DNA of 29,532 nucleotides from Psychrobacter sp. UBA5136 (GCF_002414005.1 NZ_DHYG01000008.1:1-29532); one strand, 5' to 3'. Shown: positions 7,364-17,845, counted from the stretch's first letter. Notes: a model not told the origin generated them from the sequence alone. Numbers and translations are program-made.

Positions 7364-7740
7364 CATTTCTCTTGCCCTTAGCATCAAAATTTATTGTGAG
7401 TTGTTTGTAAGTTAGTTGTTTATGAGTTAACAGCGCGCCAGTAAAATCTGCTGCAACATACTGCGGTATTCTAACAAAAAATCGCCGTGATTGTCAGGAC
7501 TATCCACCTGCCAGCAAGTATTAGACTGGACGAGGGGATTAACCCCTTATTAACCCATCATTATTAAGGGCTGTTTCATTATTAAAGGTTATCGACATAT
7601 AGCTGATTCATGAAATGATGTTGTACGCTTTAGCTGCGCGCTGAGGTGCGTTACAATTTGATAGATTGGCAGCAGTAAAGACCAATAATTGGTTATTGAA
7701 AAAAACGAGAACGACAAACCTAAAACAAAGGACAACGGAC
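7364..7740. other. Divergent regulatory region between purD and NAD-GDH gene
   Basis: The region contains the purD promoter and the leader of the glutamate dehydrogenase gene, with no coding frame that I can support. Between them is a small dyad, AGGGG-ATTAA-CCCCT at 7533-7547, followed by an imperfect CCTTATTAA/TTATTAAGG pair reaching 7570. These could be regulator sites. No clear sigma-70 promoter for the rightward gene was found; TTGATA at 7658-7663 is a possible -35 without a matching -10. Confidence 0.5.
7468..7497 (-). promoter_or_regulatory. Sigma-70 promoter of purD
   Basis: On the minus strand CTGACA (7497-7492) and TAGAAT (7473-7468) each match the consensus at 5 of 6 bases, with an 18-bp spacer. 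Transcription would start near 7461 and give a leader of about 98 nt before ATG 7363. No PurR-type operator was recognised. Confidence 0.55.
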
Positions 7741-10700
7741 ATGCCTAACACCCTAAATATCGCAAAAGAGCGGATCAGCCAGATAAGCGATATTGCCACC
7801 AGCTATGTACAAAAGGACAAATCGCTATTTGACCATTTTATTCATAGCTACTATCAGACGCTGCACCAAGAAGCGGCAAAAGACATCAGTAATATGGATT
7901 TGGCTGGCATGGCGCTGCATCACTTCACCTTGCTTAAAGCCTATGACGGCAGTCAGCCGCAGCTTGCTATTTTAAATCCAATTGCAGAAGAGCAGCATTT
8001 TCATAGCTCGCATACCGTTATTCAAATAGTCGCTTATGACAGACCATTTCTAGTAGATACTATCTTGATGAGTCTGGAAGCAGAAGGTATCGACGTCCAT
8101 CGCACTTATAATATTATTGTTGGGGTTGAGCGCGATGAAAATGGCGACATCACTCATGTAGAAAGCGCGCACGAAAGCAACACCTCAAAAATGTCTCTCA
8201 TTCATTGTGAAATCGCTTATCAAGACAATGAAGAGTTGGCAGCGTTAAAACAAATACTACTCGCAAAAATTGATACCCTTGATATCGTCGTTGATGATTG
8301 GCAGCAGATTCGCAGCAAGCTGACCGATATAAAAACGGAGCTGGCTGGTCAAGACTTACCAGAAGTGTATTATTCGCAGCAAGAGATTCAAGCGTTTCTG
8401 GATTGGGTATTAGACGAACACTTTATCTTTTTGGGCTATCGCGAATACCGCTTAGAGGATGATGATAATTTAGACTTATATGCGATTGGTAATAGTGGTC
8501 TTGGCCTCTTGCGCGGCGGCAGTGAAGATACGCTCTCAAAGAGCTTTGATGAGTTGCCAAATAATCTAAAAAAACTACTAACCGAGCCGCGCGTATTAAT
8601 GCTATCTAAATCAAGCCGCGTGTCGCCCGTCCATCGTCCGGTATACATGGACTTTTTAGGCATTCATAAGTTTGATGCTAATGGCAAGCTGATTGGCGAA
8701 TATCGTTTTATTGGCCTATTTACCGCGCAAGCTTATCAGTTAAGCGTACAACAGATTCCCTTACTGCGCGAAAAAGCCGATAAAATCATGGCGATGGCGG
8801 ATTTACCGCGCCACGGTCATGCGTATCATAAAATGATGCATGTGATTAACTCTCTGCCGCGTGACGATCTGTTTCAAGCTAGCGTCGAAGAGTTATATCC
8901 TATCGTCTCTGGCATCAGCCAACTGCAAGACAAAAAAAGCCTACGTTTATTTAGCCGCGTCGACCATTATCAGCGCTTTGTGTCCTGTTTGGTCTATATT
9001 CCGCGCGATAAATTCAATACCGAGCTGCGTATTAAAGTACAAAATGTCCTAAAAGACGCTTACGGCGGGACGTCATCTGGCTTTACGACGGAATTTAATG
9101 AATCGGAACACGCCCGCGTCCACGTGCATGTCCGTACGGTACCTGGTCAAGTAAATGAAGTGGATACAGCAGCGCTGCAAGATAAACTGTCGGCTCTTAT
9201 GCAGTCATGGAGCGATAATTATCAAAAAATGTTGCTCGATAATGTGGGCGAACAGCAAGCCAATGCCTTAATGCGCCGCTTTTTAAGTTATATCCCAGCA
9301 GCCTATCAAGAACGCTTTGATGCGCGCACAGCGGTCGAAGACACCAAACGCTTGGCAAGCTTGAGTGATGAGCAGCCGATGATTTGGCATTTATATCAAT
9401 CGACGGGCGACGCCAGCAATCAATTGCACCTAAAACTCTACGGCCGCCAAAATCCTGTCATCCTCTCAAAAGTCTTACCCGTGCTAGAAAACTTTGGCGT
9501 CTCGGTCATCTCCGCCCAAACCTATGAGTTTGATTTGCCAGAGCAGCCAATTTGGATGCAAGAGTATGCGCTGGTATTGGAACATGTTGATACCATTAAT
9601 ATGCAAGTGGTACGCGCACAGTTTGAAGATAGCCTCAAGCAAATTTGGGCAGGGCGCGTTGAGAGTGACTCCTTTAATGAGCTGGTATTAACCACCAAGC
9701 TCGACACTTATGACGTGGTAATACTGCGTGCTTTGTCGCGTTATATGATACAAGCAAAAGCGCCGTTCTCTAGCGCCTATATTCAGCAAACTGTGGTAAA
9801 AAATAGCGCAATTAGTATCGCCCTAAGCGAGCTATTCGATGCGCGCATGAATCCTAAATATAGTGAAGAGGAACGTGCTAGCAAAACCAGTCAAACCCGA
9901 GAGCAAATTAACACTGCCTTAGCTGGTGTCAGTAGCTTAGATGAAGATCGCATCTTGCGTTGGTATCTAGATTTGATTAACGCGATGGTGCGAACCAACT
10001 TTTACCAGAGAGAGGCGGACGGACAACGTAAAGACCGTTTGTCGTTTAAATTTTTGGCAGCAGATATTCCAAACTTGCCAAAACCTAAGCCCATGTTTGA
10101 GATATTTGTTTATTCGCCGCGCGTTGAGGCGGTGCATTTACGCGGCGGCAAAGTCGCTCGCGGTGGCCTGCGTTGGTCGGATCGCATGGAAGATTTCCGT
10201 ACCGAAGTACTAGGTCTGGTCAAAGCACAAATGGTCAAAAACGCCGTGATTGTACCGGTTGGCTCGAAAGGCGGCTTTATCGTTAAGACCAAAACCATGG
10301 CGGATGGCCGCGAAGCCTTTCAAGCAGAAGGTGTCGCCTGTTATCAAGCGTTCCTGCGCGGGATGCTTGATGTGACTGATAATATTGTCGATGGCAAAAT
10401 TGTCCCGCCAGCCAACACGGTGCGTCACGACGAGGACGACCCGTACTTAGTCGTTGCAGCCGATAAAGGTACCGCTACCTTCTCTGATATCGCCAATGCT
10501 TTATCGGCGGAATATAATTTTTGGCTTGATGATGCCTTTGCTTCAGGTGGCTCGGTCGGTTATGACCATAAAGCCATGGGTATCACCGCACGCGGTGGCT
10601 GGGAGTCGGTCAAACGCCACTTCCGTATGCGCGGCATGGATATTCAGAACCGAGATGATTTTACTGTCGTTGGTATTGGTGACATGAGCGGCGATGTCTT

Positions 10701-12549
10701 TGGTAACGGTATGCTCAGATCGACGCATACCAAACTGGTTGCGGCCTTTAACCATTTGCATATCTTTATTGATCCCAATCCAGATACCGCAGCGTCTTAT
10801 GCCGAGCGTGAGCGCTTATTTAATCTGCCGCGCTCGACGTGGGACGATTACGACAAATCGCTTATCAGTCAAGGCGGCGGCGTATTCTCACGCCAAGATA
10901 AAACCATTGCTATCAGCCCTGAGATGAAAGCGCTGTTTGATATCAGTGAAGATAGCCTTGCGCCCAATGATTTAATCAGCGCGCTACTAAAATCGCCGGT
11001 CGATTTGATTTGGAATGGCGGTATCGGCACCTATGTAAAAAGCGCCAATGAAAGTCATGCCGATGTCGGCGACCGTGCCAATGACGCTGTGCGCGTCAAC
11101 GGTGGTGAGCTGCGCACGGCGGTCGTTGGCGAGGGCGGTAATTTAGGCTTTACCCAGCAAGGGCGTATCGAATATGCGCAGACGGGCGGACGCATTTATA
11201 CCGACGCCATTGATAACTCAGGCGGCGTCAATTGCTCAGATCATGAAGTCAATATCAAAATTTTGCTTGGTAAAGTGGTCGAGCAAGGCGATATGACCTT
11301 AAAGCAGCGTAATGAGCTGTTAGAGTCTATGACCGATACGGTCGCTGAGTTGGTGCTGCGCCAAAACTATCTACAACCGCAAGCGCTTGAGCTTAGCCAT
11401 CTACGTGCCGCGGCAAACTTAAGTGACCATCAACGCTTTATTCAAATGTTAGAAAGCGAAGGTCGTCTTGACCGCGCCATTGAATATCTGCCATCGGATG
11501 AAGAAATCGCCAAACGCCAAAAAGCCGGCACGGGGCTGACCAATCCTGAGCTGGCCGTTGTGATGGCGTACGGCAAAATGTGGGTTTATGATAATTTGTT
11601 ATTGTCGGATTTGCCCGATGCGCCGTACTTCGTCAATGAGCTGCGTCAATACTTCCCTGACGAGCTGGCCTCACGCTTCTTTGATGAGATGAAAGAACAT
11701 CGCCTGCACCGTGAAATTATCAGCACCTATTTGACCAATAATATCGTCAACCGTTTGGGTATCGAAGCGTTATTCCGTTTATTTGAGGAAACAGGACAAA
11801 CGCTTGCTACGATTGCGCGCGGCTATGCAATTGCTCGTGATGTTTTCCATGTATCAAAAGCTTGGGAGCTGCTCGAATCGCTAGATAACCAAGTGGATGC
11901 AACCTTGCTACTCGAGCTTGAGCTGCGTCTGCGTGATGCCCTTGAAAATGGGGTCGTGTGGTTTATCAATGCCTTTGGGCAGGATTTGCACGTTGCCGAT
12001 ATGATCAAGCGATTTGAGGATAGCGTCGAGAAATTGACCAAAGCAGGTGGCTTTATCGAGCAGCAGTTCTCAGAATATTTGCAAGAAGATACCACGAGCT
12101 TGATGGAAAATGATCTGTCTGCTAATGATGCCGCGATGTTTGCGATGTTGCCTTATCACGTTGACGCGCTAGATGCGGCGCTGTTGGCTGAGCAGTATGA
12201 GCGCCCAGTTGATGAGATTGCAACCTTGTACTTTGAGGCTTATCACGTCTTGCAGCTAGACTGGATGATGGACAACATCGCCACCTTACCGCAGCAAGAC
12301 CACTGGGATCGTCGTGCGCGTCACGCCCTTGTCAACGAAGTCTCACGTAGCCTGCGGATGCTGATGGACACTTTATTAAAGCAGTCTAATCCTAAAGAGG
12401 CCTTTAATGACTGGAAATCACGCCATGCCAGCCAGCTTGACGCCGTTACCGCAGAGATGCAAAAAATTGATAGCAGTGATGAGAGTGATATCAGTTTATC
12501 AACGTTATCAGTGCTAATGAGTGAGCTTGGTGGCTTAGTAAGTAAATAA
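7741..12549 (+). CDS. gdhB: NAD-specific glutamate dehydrogenase, large (180 kDa) class
   Basis: A 1602-residue protein, the size of the large NAD-GDH class known from Streptomyces clavuligerus and Pseudomonas aeruginosa. It oxidises glutamate to 2-oxoglutarate and ammonia, usually in glutamate catabolism. The N-terminal ~700 residues hold ACT-like regulatory regions, typical of the class. The catalytic part includes GGLRWSDRMEDFRTEV (~808-823), the lysine-bearing KAQMVKNAVIVPVGSKGGF region, GGSVGYDHKAMGITARGGW, and the nucleotide-binding segment VVGIGDMSGDVFGNGML (~976-992). The C-terminal ~500 residues are the helical domain of unknown function. ATG 7741 is preceded by AAAGGA at good distance; the frame extends to a TTG at 7666, but that has no ribosome site. 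The gene stands alone and ends at a strong terminator. Confidence 0.96.
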   Translation: MPNTLNIAKERISQISDIATSYVQKDKSLFDHFIHSYYQTLHQEAAKDISNMDLAGMALHHFTLLKAYDGSQPQLAILNPIAEEQHFHSSHTVIQIVAYDRPFLVDTILMSLEAEGIDVHRTYNIIVGVERDENGDITHVESAHESNTSKMSLIHCEIAYQDNEELAALKQILLAKIDTLDIVVDDWQQIRSKLTDIKTELAGQDLPEVYYSQQEIQAFLDWVLDEHFIFLGYREYRLEDDDNLDLYAIGNSGLGLLRGGSEDTLSKSFDELPNNLKKLLTEPRVLMLSKSSRVSPVHRPVYMDFLGIHKFDANGKLIGEYRFIGLFTAQAYQLSVQQIPLLREKADKIMAMADLPRHGHAYHKMMHVINSLPRDDLFQASVEELYPIVSGISQLQDKKSLRLFSRVDHYQRFVSCLVYIPRDKFNTELRIKVQNVLKDAYGGTSSGFTTEFNESEHARVHVHVRTVPGQVNEVDTAALQDKLSALMQSWSDNYQKMLLDNVGEQQANALMRRFLSYIPAAYQERFDARTAVEDTKRLASLSDEQPMIWHLYQSTGDASNQLHLKLYGRQNPVILSKVLPVLENFGVSVISAQTYEFDLPEQPIWMQEYALVLEHVDTINMQVVRAQFEDSLKQIWAGRVESDSFNELVLTTKLDTYDVVILRALSRYMIQAKAPFSSAYIQQTVVKNSAISIALSELFDARMNPKYSEEERASKTSQTREQINTALAGVSSLDEDRILRWYLDLINAMVRTNFYQREADGQRKDRLSFKFLAADIPNLPKPKPMFEIFVYSPRVEAVHLRGGKVARGGLRWSDRMEDFRTEVLGLVKAQMVKNAVIVPVGSKGGFIVKTKTMADGREAFQAEGVACYQAFLRGMLDVTDNIVDGKIVPPANTVRHDEDDPYLVVAADKGTATFSDIANALSAEYNFWLDDAFASGGSVGYDHKAMGITARGGWESVKRHFRMRGMDIQNRDDFTVVGIGDMSGDVFGNGMLRSTHTKLVAAFNHLHIFIDPNPDTAASYAERERLFNLPRSTWDDYDKSLISQGGGVFSRQDKTIAISPEMKALFDISEDSLAPNDLISALLKSPVDLIWNGGIGTYVKSANESHADVGDRANDAVRVNGGELRTAVVGEGGNLGFTQQGRIEYAQTGGRIYTDAIDNSGGVNCSDHEVNIKILLGKVVEQGDMTLKQRNELLESMTDTVAELVLRQNYLQPQALELSHLRAAANLSDHQRFIQMLESEGRLDRAIEYLPSDEEIAKRQKAGTGLTNPELAVVMAYGKMWVYDNLLLSDLPDAPYFVNELRQYFPDELASRFFDEMKEHRLHREIISTYLTNNIVNRLGIEALFRLFEETGQTLATIARGYAIARDVFHVSKAWELLESLDNQVDATLLLELELRLRDALENGVVWFINAFGQDLHVADMIKRFEDSVEKLTKAGGFIEQQFSEYLQEDTTSLMENDLSANDAAMFAMLPYHVDALDAALLAEQYERPVDEIATLYFEAYHVLQLDWMMDNIATLPQQDHWDRRARHALVNEVSRSLRMLMDTLLKQSNPKEAFNDWKSRHASQLDAVTAEMQKIDSSDESDISLSTLSVLMSELGGLVSK

Positions 12550-12582
12550 TAAGCCAAATAAAATTAAGACTCTGTTTTATAT

Positions 12583-12619
12583 AAAAAACCACCGTTATGG
12601 GTTAACGGTGGTTTTTTTT
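12583..12619. terminator. Bidirectional terminator between NAD-GDH and WG-repeat genes
   Basis: A 15-bp stem pairs 12583-12597 with 12603-12617. The core ACCACCGTTA/TAACGGTGGT has A- and T-tracts on the two sides and the loop TGGGT. It serves both converging genes. Confidence 0.9.
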
Positions 12620-12647
12620 CTCAACAATAAAAAGAAAATTAAAAGGA

Positions 12648-13715
12648 CTAATCTAAGGTTATAAAGGTATTTAAACGGCGCATTTTGCCATTTTTTTCAA
12701 CCCATACTGTATCTGCATCGTCACGATAGCTATCAAATTGAGGTTTTAGTATCACATCGCCTTTAGCATTAATAATCCCAAACTTGCTCGCTTGTTTATA
12801 GGTATAAAGCTGATAATATAACAGCTTTCTAATAGGGGCGTCCGATGCGAGGATTAACTTGCCGTTAGCATCGATAATTTGCGCGCTAATAATCTCGTCT
12901 TGGAAATCCTCACTCATCCCCGTAGCGGTGCTACCAGCAATCAGCGTGCTACGCAGAAAAAGCGGCGGCTTAGCAGAAGTATTAAACGCTTCGATATGCT
13001 GATTAATGGCAAAAGGGATAAGGATTTCGTTATTTTTATCAATGAGCGCTGTTTTGTCTTTTAAGCGGACTTGCAGATATAAAGGCTGGCCGGTACAAGT
13101 ATTTAACGGATGAATCGCGTCATACTTTGGCCTGATTGCCCAATCACCTTTATCATCGAGTAGCCCTGTAAGCCCTTTGTTATTGGTAATTGCAAAGTAA
13201 TCTCGGTCATCATCAGAATCGTAGTGCGCGTGCTCGATACGAGCATCAGCGAGCGGGTAAATCCAGCTGCCATAACGATTGATAATTCCTTGTTTGCTCT
13301 TATCGTCCGATGACTTAACGCTTACAATAAAGCTGGTCGCAATATCTGGTTCGGTTTGAATATTATCAAATTTAAAGGGCACGATAATTTTGCCATTGGC
13401 ATTGATAACGCCGTATTTGCCATGCTGCTTAGCAAGTACAAATTTATCCATCACGATATAAGCATCGGATAAATTATCCGTGACAATATTACCGCTTAAG
13501 TCTTGCAGCTGCTGCGTGCCATCGGCTTGTTCGACCAACTTACCAGCAAACGGCGCATTATTTTCGATACGCTTAAAATAGCTACTAGGCAAATAACCGG
13601 CGCAGCTAATCGTTGCCTGAGCCGCAGTCAGACTTAAAGTAAAAGTGCTGATTGTAAAGATAACGGTAACAATCGATCGTATATTAGCGCGGTTGAGTTT
13701 AGATATACTGTGCAT
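12648..13715 (-). CDS. Exported WG-repeat protein
   Basis: A 355-residue protein with a signal peptide: basic start, hydrophobic core around SIVTVIFTISTFTLSLTA, and a likely type I cleavage site after AQA near residue 35. The mature part contains at least four WG-type beta repeats, for example KYGVINANGKIIVPFKFDNI, GIINRYGSWIYPL, LTGLLDDKGDWAIRPKYDAI and FGIINAKGDVILKPQFDSY. WG (KWG) repeats form beta structures found in many exported bacterial proteins; their function is mostly unknown. AAGGTGG lies well placed before the ATG. The gene starts only 38 bp after the sbcC stop on the same strand, so it may be read from the sbcDC transcript, which is an odd pairing for an exported protein. Confidence 0.85.
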   Translation of the reverse strand: MHSISKLNRANIRSIVTVIFTISTFTLSLTAAQATISCAGYLPSSYFKRIENNAPFAGKLVEQADGTQQLQDLSGNIVTDNLSDAYIVMDKFVLAKQHGKYGVINANGKIIVPFKFDNIQTEPDIATSFIVSVKSSDDKSKQGIINRYGSWIYPLADARIEHAHYDSDDDRDYFAITNNKGLTGLLDDKGDWAIRPKYDAIHPLNTCTGQPLYLQVRLKDKTALIDKNNEILIPFAINQHIEAFNTSAKPPLFLRSTLIAGSTATGMSEDFQDEIISAQIIDANGKLILASDAPIRKLLYYQLYTYKQASKFGIINAKGDVILKPQFDSYRDDADTVWVEKNGKMRRLNTFITLD

Positions 13716-13753
13716 AAATGAGCCACCTTAAAATCTTTGTCGCATTTGTCGCA

Positions 13754-16700
13754 TTAACTGGCGATATGATAACAGCCTTGCCCTGTAATTTTACTATAGC
13801 CGCCTGATAGTTTGGTGACTTGAATTTGGGTCAAAATACGCTCTTTTAGCGCTTGCACGTGCGAGATAACGCCAATCAATTTGCCTTCTTGTTGCAAGCT
13901 GGTCAAGGTATCAAGCGCAATATCAAGCGATTCCTCATCGAGGGTGCCAAAGCCTTCATCTAAAAATAGCGAGTCAACGCGAATGTTGTGACTGGCCATC
14001 TGCGACAGTCCAAGCGCTAGCGCCAAACTGATAATAAAGCCTTCACCGCCCGAGAGGTTTTTGGTACTGCGTACCTCGCCGCCTTGATAGTTGTCGATGA
14101 CATTGAGCTCGAGCGGGTTGTTATCATCGCGAGTCAGCAAATAACGATCGCTCATCTTATGCAATTGGGTGTTGGCGTGTGTCACCATGATATCAAAGGT
14201 TAAGCCCTGTGCAAAAGTGCGATATTTTTTGCCACTACTTGAGCCGATCAATTCGTTGAGCTGTCGCCAGATTTGCAGGGTCTCTTTTTGCTGAGCAATC
14301 GCTTGGCGCTGGGCTTGCTGACTACCTTTTTTCTCTTCATTGTCTTTGAGCTGTTGACTCATGGCGCCGATTGACTCAATCAAGCGCTGCAATTCGTTTT
14401 GTATGAGCTGCTGCTGCTGAACGAGTGTTTCTCTGTCTTCATTGGTTAAAGGTGTAGATTTTTTCTCTGCAAGCGCTTGCATGGTTTGAGTCAACAAGGA
14501 TTGCGCTTGCTTTAGATCATCGTTTATTTGCTGCTGCTGCTCAGTCAAACTATGACGTTCTGCAGCAGGGAGGCGCGCGCGTATAAATTCTGCTTCATCA
14601 ATAAAATCAGAGCTGGCGAGCGCCGCTTGAAAAATGTTTTCTTGCGTCGTCAGAGCAGTGGTAGCATTCGTTAATTGATCGATAATCTGCTGCTGCTGTT
14701 GTTGTAATTGTTTAAGAGTAAGCTCAGCGCTATCTAATTGGCGCTGCGCGGCTGCTTGTTCGCTATGCGCTTGTTCAAGGACAGTACGTAATCGCGTCTC
14801 CATGTCATCGGGATGAATATTGCTATTATCAGCATCGATGTTGAGCGTATTGTCTGCAAAAATATTGTCTGCAAAAATATCGCGCCGCTCAGCGGTTAAT
14901 TGCGCCAGCGCTTCTGTCTTATCGCTAATGGCTTGAAGCAAGCTATTAAGCTCAGCTTCCTCTTTGTCCAGCTGTGCTTGCTTGGTATCGATTTGCACGG
15001 TTGCGCTACTAAGCGCGCTCAACAGGGTTTGTTGTTCATCTTTATAAGCATTAAACTGCTTTTTTAATTGCACCAAGTTACTACGCTGCTGACGCAGCGT
15101 CTGAATATAAGCGTCGTAGTCCGTTTCGTTTAGCACAATTTGCTGCTCGATGCTCGCTAGCAGCGGCTGTAAGGCGGCAGGCTCTGTCACGCCGTCTAAT
15201 TCATACTTGCCGGCAAGATATTTATTTAATATCGCTGATATAGCGTCTTTAAGCGTGGTTAATTCAGCAAAATTTGTACAGATTTTTTTGTCGATATCCT
15301 CTAAAGCTAGCGAGCTTATCTGAATATCGGTCTTAATTTTATGAATATCACTAGCAAGCTGATACTGCTGCTTTTCAAACGTTTCAATGGCTTTATTTGC
15401 TATGCTAAGCTCATCGCTTAGCGCTTCATACTGCGTAAGCGTGTTTTTTAGATACTGCCTACGCTTGGCAAGTTGGGCTTTAATTGTATCCAGCAATGAT
15501 AAATTATCTTTTATTAAGCTTTCTTTTATAAGGTCGGAACTTGCTGAGCCGGTTGAATCAGCCGCTATTTGCTTACTCAATAAATCTATGTCCCTGCCAA
15601 ATTGGGCAAGTTGATTAATGCTTGCGGCGATGGCGTTAGAATAAGCTTTATCCAAAAGCGGCTGTATCAAGCGTCCAATCTCCGTGCCCAAGGTTGTTAG
15701 CTGCTCATGTAGTGGATTTTTTTGTTCTTGCAACTGCTTAATCTGACTTTGACTGGTGGCATATTCGATACGCTGCTGGGATAGGGTTTGTTCTAGCGCA
15801 TTTAGCGCCGTATCAAGCTCGCTTATCTGCTGCTGCGTTTGGGCAACGTCAGATTGCTCCTTATTTAATACAGGATGGTGCGCGCTATAAGGATGCTCAA
15901 GCGCGCCGCAAAGCGGACAAGGCTCGCCCGCTTTTAACTGGCTAATGTAGTGCTCTAAACTTGCCATCTGTTGCCAGGCGTCCAGCAGCTTTTGCTTGTC
16001 TTGACGCCGCTCTTTTGCGTCTACTATAGCCGTTTCGTTGTCACTAATCGCCGCTGCCATTTTTGTCACGGCGTTATTGATGGCGGGCAGGGTAGTGTTT
16101 ATCTTGTTGATTTGTAAGGCAAGCGCATCAACTTGCTGTATTTTAAAGCTCACTTGCTCAATTTGACTGCTGATGTGTTCAAGTTGCTCTTGCTCAGCGC
16201 GGATATCAGCCAGTGACTGCTCTTTAGTTAAGTCGGCCTGCTTGTCTTGTAAAGCCGTTAATTCCTCACGCGCGTCAGCAATCTGAGCCTTAGCGCTATC
16301 TTGCTGCTGCTGACATTTATCAAGATTGGTTTGATACTGTTCTATGTGGTTGTAATGGTTTACTTTATCGACTGCTAAAGTGGCATTGTCTTGTAGCAGC
16401 GCTTTTAGGCGGCTGCCATGACTGTCAAAATTTGCCGCATCGGTATCAATATCGTGCAGAGCGGCGGCGTCACTCAGGTGCTTTTCTATCATTGCCAGCT
16501 GGGCTTTGTCCTGATTGAACTGGACTGTATGATTTTCTATCTCTTGATGCAGCCGCTGGGTATTGGTCGTTATCGCTTGTTTTCTTTGGCGATTGTCGTC
16601 TAACACGTGCATCTGCTGGGCGATTGCCGCATCCAGTTTGCGGGCTTGGGTAATTTTGGGCAAAGCAGTTTGTAGCGCGTCACTTGCGGTCTGCGTATGA

Positions 16701-17767
16701 GCCTTAGCCATTTTTAGCGTACGTAAAGCTTGCGCGAGGTCAGCCTCTTGCTTGGGCAGCTGATGAGTTAGCACCTGCTGATCTTTTTGCAAACGCTCGA
16801 CGGTGTCACGGTTATAAATAAGTTGGCTGTATTGACTGTCAATCTCCAAGGCTTTATTGGCGGCGTTAAGGCGCTTAGCATCGGGAATAAAATCTGCCTG
16901 CGCCTGCTTTGCCGCTGCCACTTCCTTTTCATAATTGCCGACGTTTTTTTCTAACTCTGTGATGGCATCAAGCCAATTAATTTGCTCGTTTAGACGCTGG
17001 TAGTGTTGTTGCTGCTCGGTTTGTGCGGTTTGATGGGCGGTTAGTTTTTCATTAATCAGTGCTTCTTCATCTGCCTCTAACAGCGTTAAGCCATCTAAGC
17101 CAAACTGCAATTTATTGAGTATTTCTTCCTCGCTACGTTTTTTTTCAAAGACATGGGTCGATATCGTCGCGTAAATATCTGTACCAGTGATTTTTTCTAA
17201 GATATCGGCGCGTTCATCGGCTTTTGCCTTTAAAAACGCCGAAAAACTGCCTTGGGCGAGCAAGATTGAGCGGGTAAACTGCTGAAAATCCATCCGTGTC
17301 AGCTCAACGATTTTATCTTTGGTGCGGGAGAGTTTGCTTTCTAGTATTTCATCGCCTTTAAGCTTATCATCTTTACTATCAGCATTATTGTTATCGACAG
17401 TTTTAGGCTTTACCAAAGCGATCTCGTGGGTCGCATCTTGCAAGTTACCATCCGCCTTGCCATAAGCGCGGCGCTGCCCCCAGCGGCAGCGATATTGGGT
17501 ACCATTTAAATCAATGACCACTTCCGCGAAACACTCCGCCGTTTGCCGCGTCATGACCTCATTACTACTTTTACTGATGCTGTTGATTCGCGGCGTTTCG
17601 CCATATAACGCAAGACAAATCGCATCCAAAATCGTGGTCTTGCCAGCGCCGGTCTGCCCAGTAATGGCAAATATCCCTTCATTAATAAACGCGGAATCTG
17701 CAAAATCAATATGCCATTCGCCCTTTAAGGAGTTTAAGTTTTTAAGTCGTAGTTCAATTAGGCGCAT
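13754..17767 (-). CDS. sbcC: Exonuclease subunit SbcC (Rad50-like ATPase)
   Basis: A 1337-residue SMC-like ATPase, partner of SbcD. The complex cleaves hairpins and blocked double-strand ends. Residues 37-45 are the Walker A motif GQTGAGKTT. Two long Gln/Leu/Lys-rich coiled coils surround a zinc hook CPLC (C617, C620) near the middle of the chain. The ABC signature LSGGEGF starts at 1238 and Walker B SLFLDEGFGTLDEE lies at ~1266-1279. All catalytic motifs are present. It is longer than E. coli SbcC (~1048), and the extra length is in the coiled coils. A 15-bp tandem duplication (14849-14878) repeats a five-residue block in the second coil. sbcD lies 78 bp upstream on the same strand. Confidence 0.96.
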   Translation of the reverse strand: MRLIELRLKNLNSLKGEWHIDFADSAFINEGIFAITGQTGAGKTTILDAICLALYGETPRINSISKSSNEVMTRQTAECFAEVVIDLNGTQYRCRWGQRRAYGKADGNLQDATHEIALVKPKTVDNNNADSKDDKLKGDEILESKLSRTKDKIVELTRMDFQQFTRSILLAQGSFSAFLKAKADERADILEKITGTDIYATISTHVFEKKRSEEEILNKLQFGLDGLTLLEADEEALINEKLTAHQTAQTEQQQHYQRLNEQINWLDAITELEKNVGNYEKEVAAAKQAQADFIPDAKRLNAANKALEIDSQYSQLIYNRDTVERLQKDQQVLTHQLPKQEADLAQALRTLKMAKAHTQTASDALQTALPKITQARKLDAAIAQQMHVLDDNRQRKQAITTNTQRLHQEIENHTVQFNQDKAQLAMIEKHLSDAAALHDIDTDAANFDSHGSRLKALLQDNATLAVDKVNHYNHIEQYQTNLDKCQQQQDSAKAQIADAREELTALQDKQADLTKEQSLADIRAEQEQLEHISSQIEQVSFKIQQVDALALQINKINTTLPAINNAVTKMAAAISDNETAIVDAKERRQDKQKLLDAWQQMASLEHYISQLKAGEPCPLCGALEHPYSAHHPVLNKEQSDVAQTQQQISELDTALNALEQTLSQQRIEYATSQSQIKQLQEQKNPLHEQLTTLGTEIGRLIQPLLDKAYSNAIAASINQLAQFGRDIDLLSKQIAADSTGSASSDLIKESLIKDNLSLLDTIKAQLAKRRQYLKNTLTQYEALSDELSIANKAIETFEKQQYQLASDIHKIKTDIQISSLALEDIDKKICTNFAELTTLKDAISAILNKYLAGKYELDGVTEPAALQPLLASIEQQIVLNETDYDAYIQTLRQQRSNLVQLKKQFNAYKDEQQTLLSALSSATVQIDTKQAQLDKEEAELNSLLQAISDKTEALAQLTAERRDIFADNIFADNTLNIDADNSNIHPDDMETRLRTVLEQAHSEQAAAQRQLDSAELTLKQLQQQQQQIIDQLTNATTALTTQENIFQAALASSDFIDEAEFIRARLPAAERHSLTEQQQQINDDLKQAQSLLTQTMQALAEKKSTPLTNEDRETLVQQQQLIQNELQRLIESIGAMSQQLKDNEEKKGSQQAQRQAIAQQKETLQIWRQLNELIGSSSGKKYRTFAQGLTFDIMVTHANTQLHKMSDRYLLTRDDNNPLELNVIDNYQGGEVRSTKNLSGGEGFIISLALALGLSQMASHNIRVDSLFLDEGFGTLDEESLDIALDTLTSLQQEGKLIGVISHVQALKERILTQIQVTKLSGGYSKITGQGCYHIAS
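14849..14878. repeat. 15-bp tandem duplication inside sbcC
   Basis: The unit ATTGTCTGCAAAAAT occurs twice without a gap (14849-14863, 14864-14878). It keeps the reading frame and gives a repeated five-residue block (FADNI-FADN) in SbcC. Confidence 0.9.
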
Positions 17768-17845
17768 GTGTCGGTCTTTGTCGTTTGAATGGATGGTTTA
17801 GATTGGGATTTGGAATTTATGTTTGATGCCGCGCTCATTGCTCAT

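Noticed and set aside
7666..7740. Longer start of NAD-GDH (TTG at 7666)
   Set aside because: The ATG at 7741 has a clear AAAGGA site and starts the conserved family sequence.
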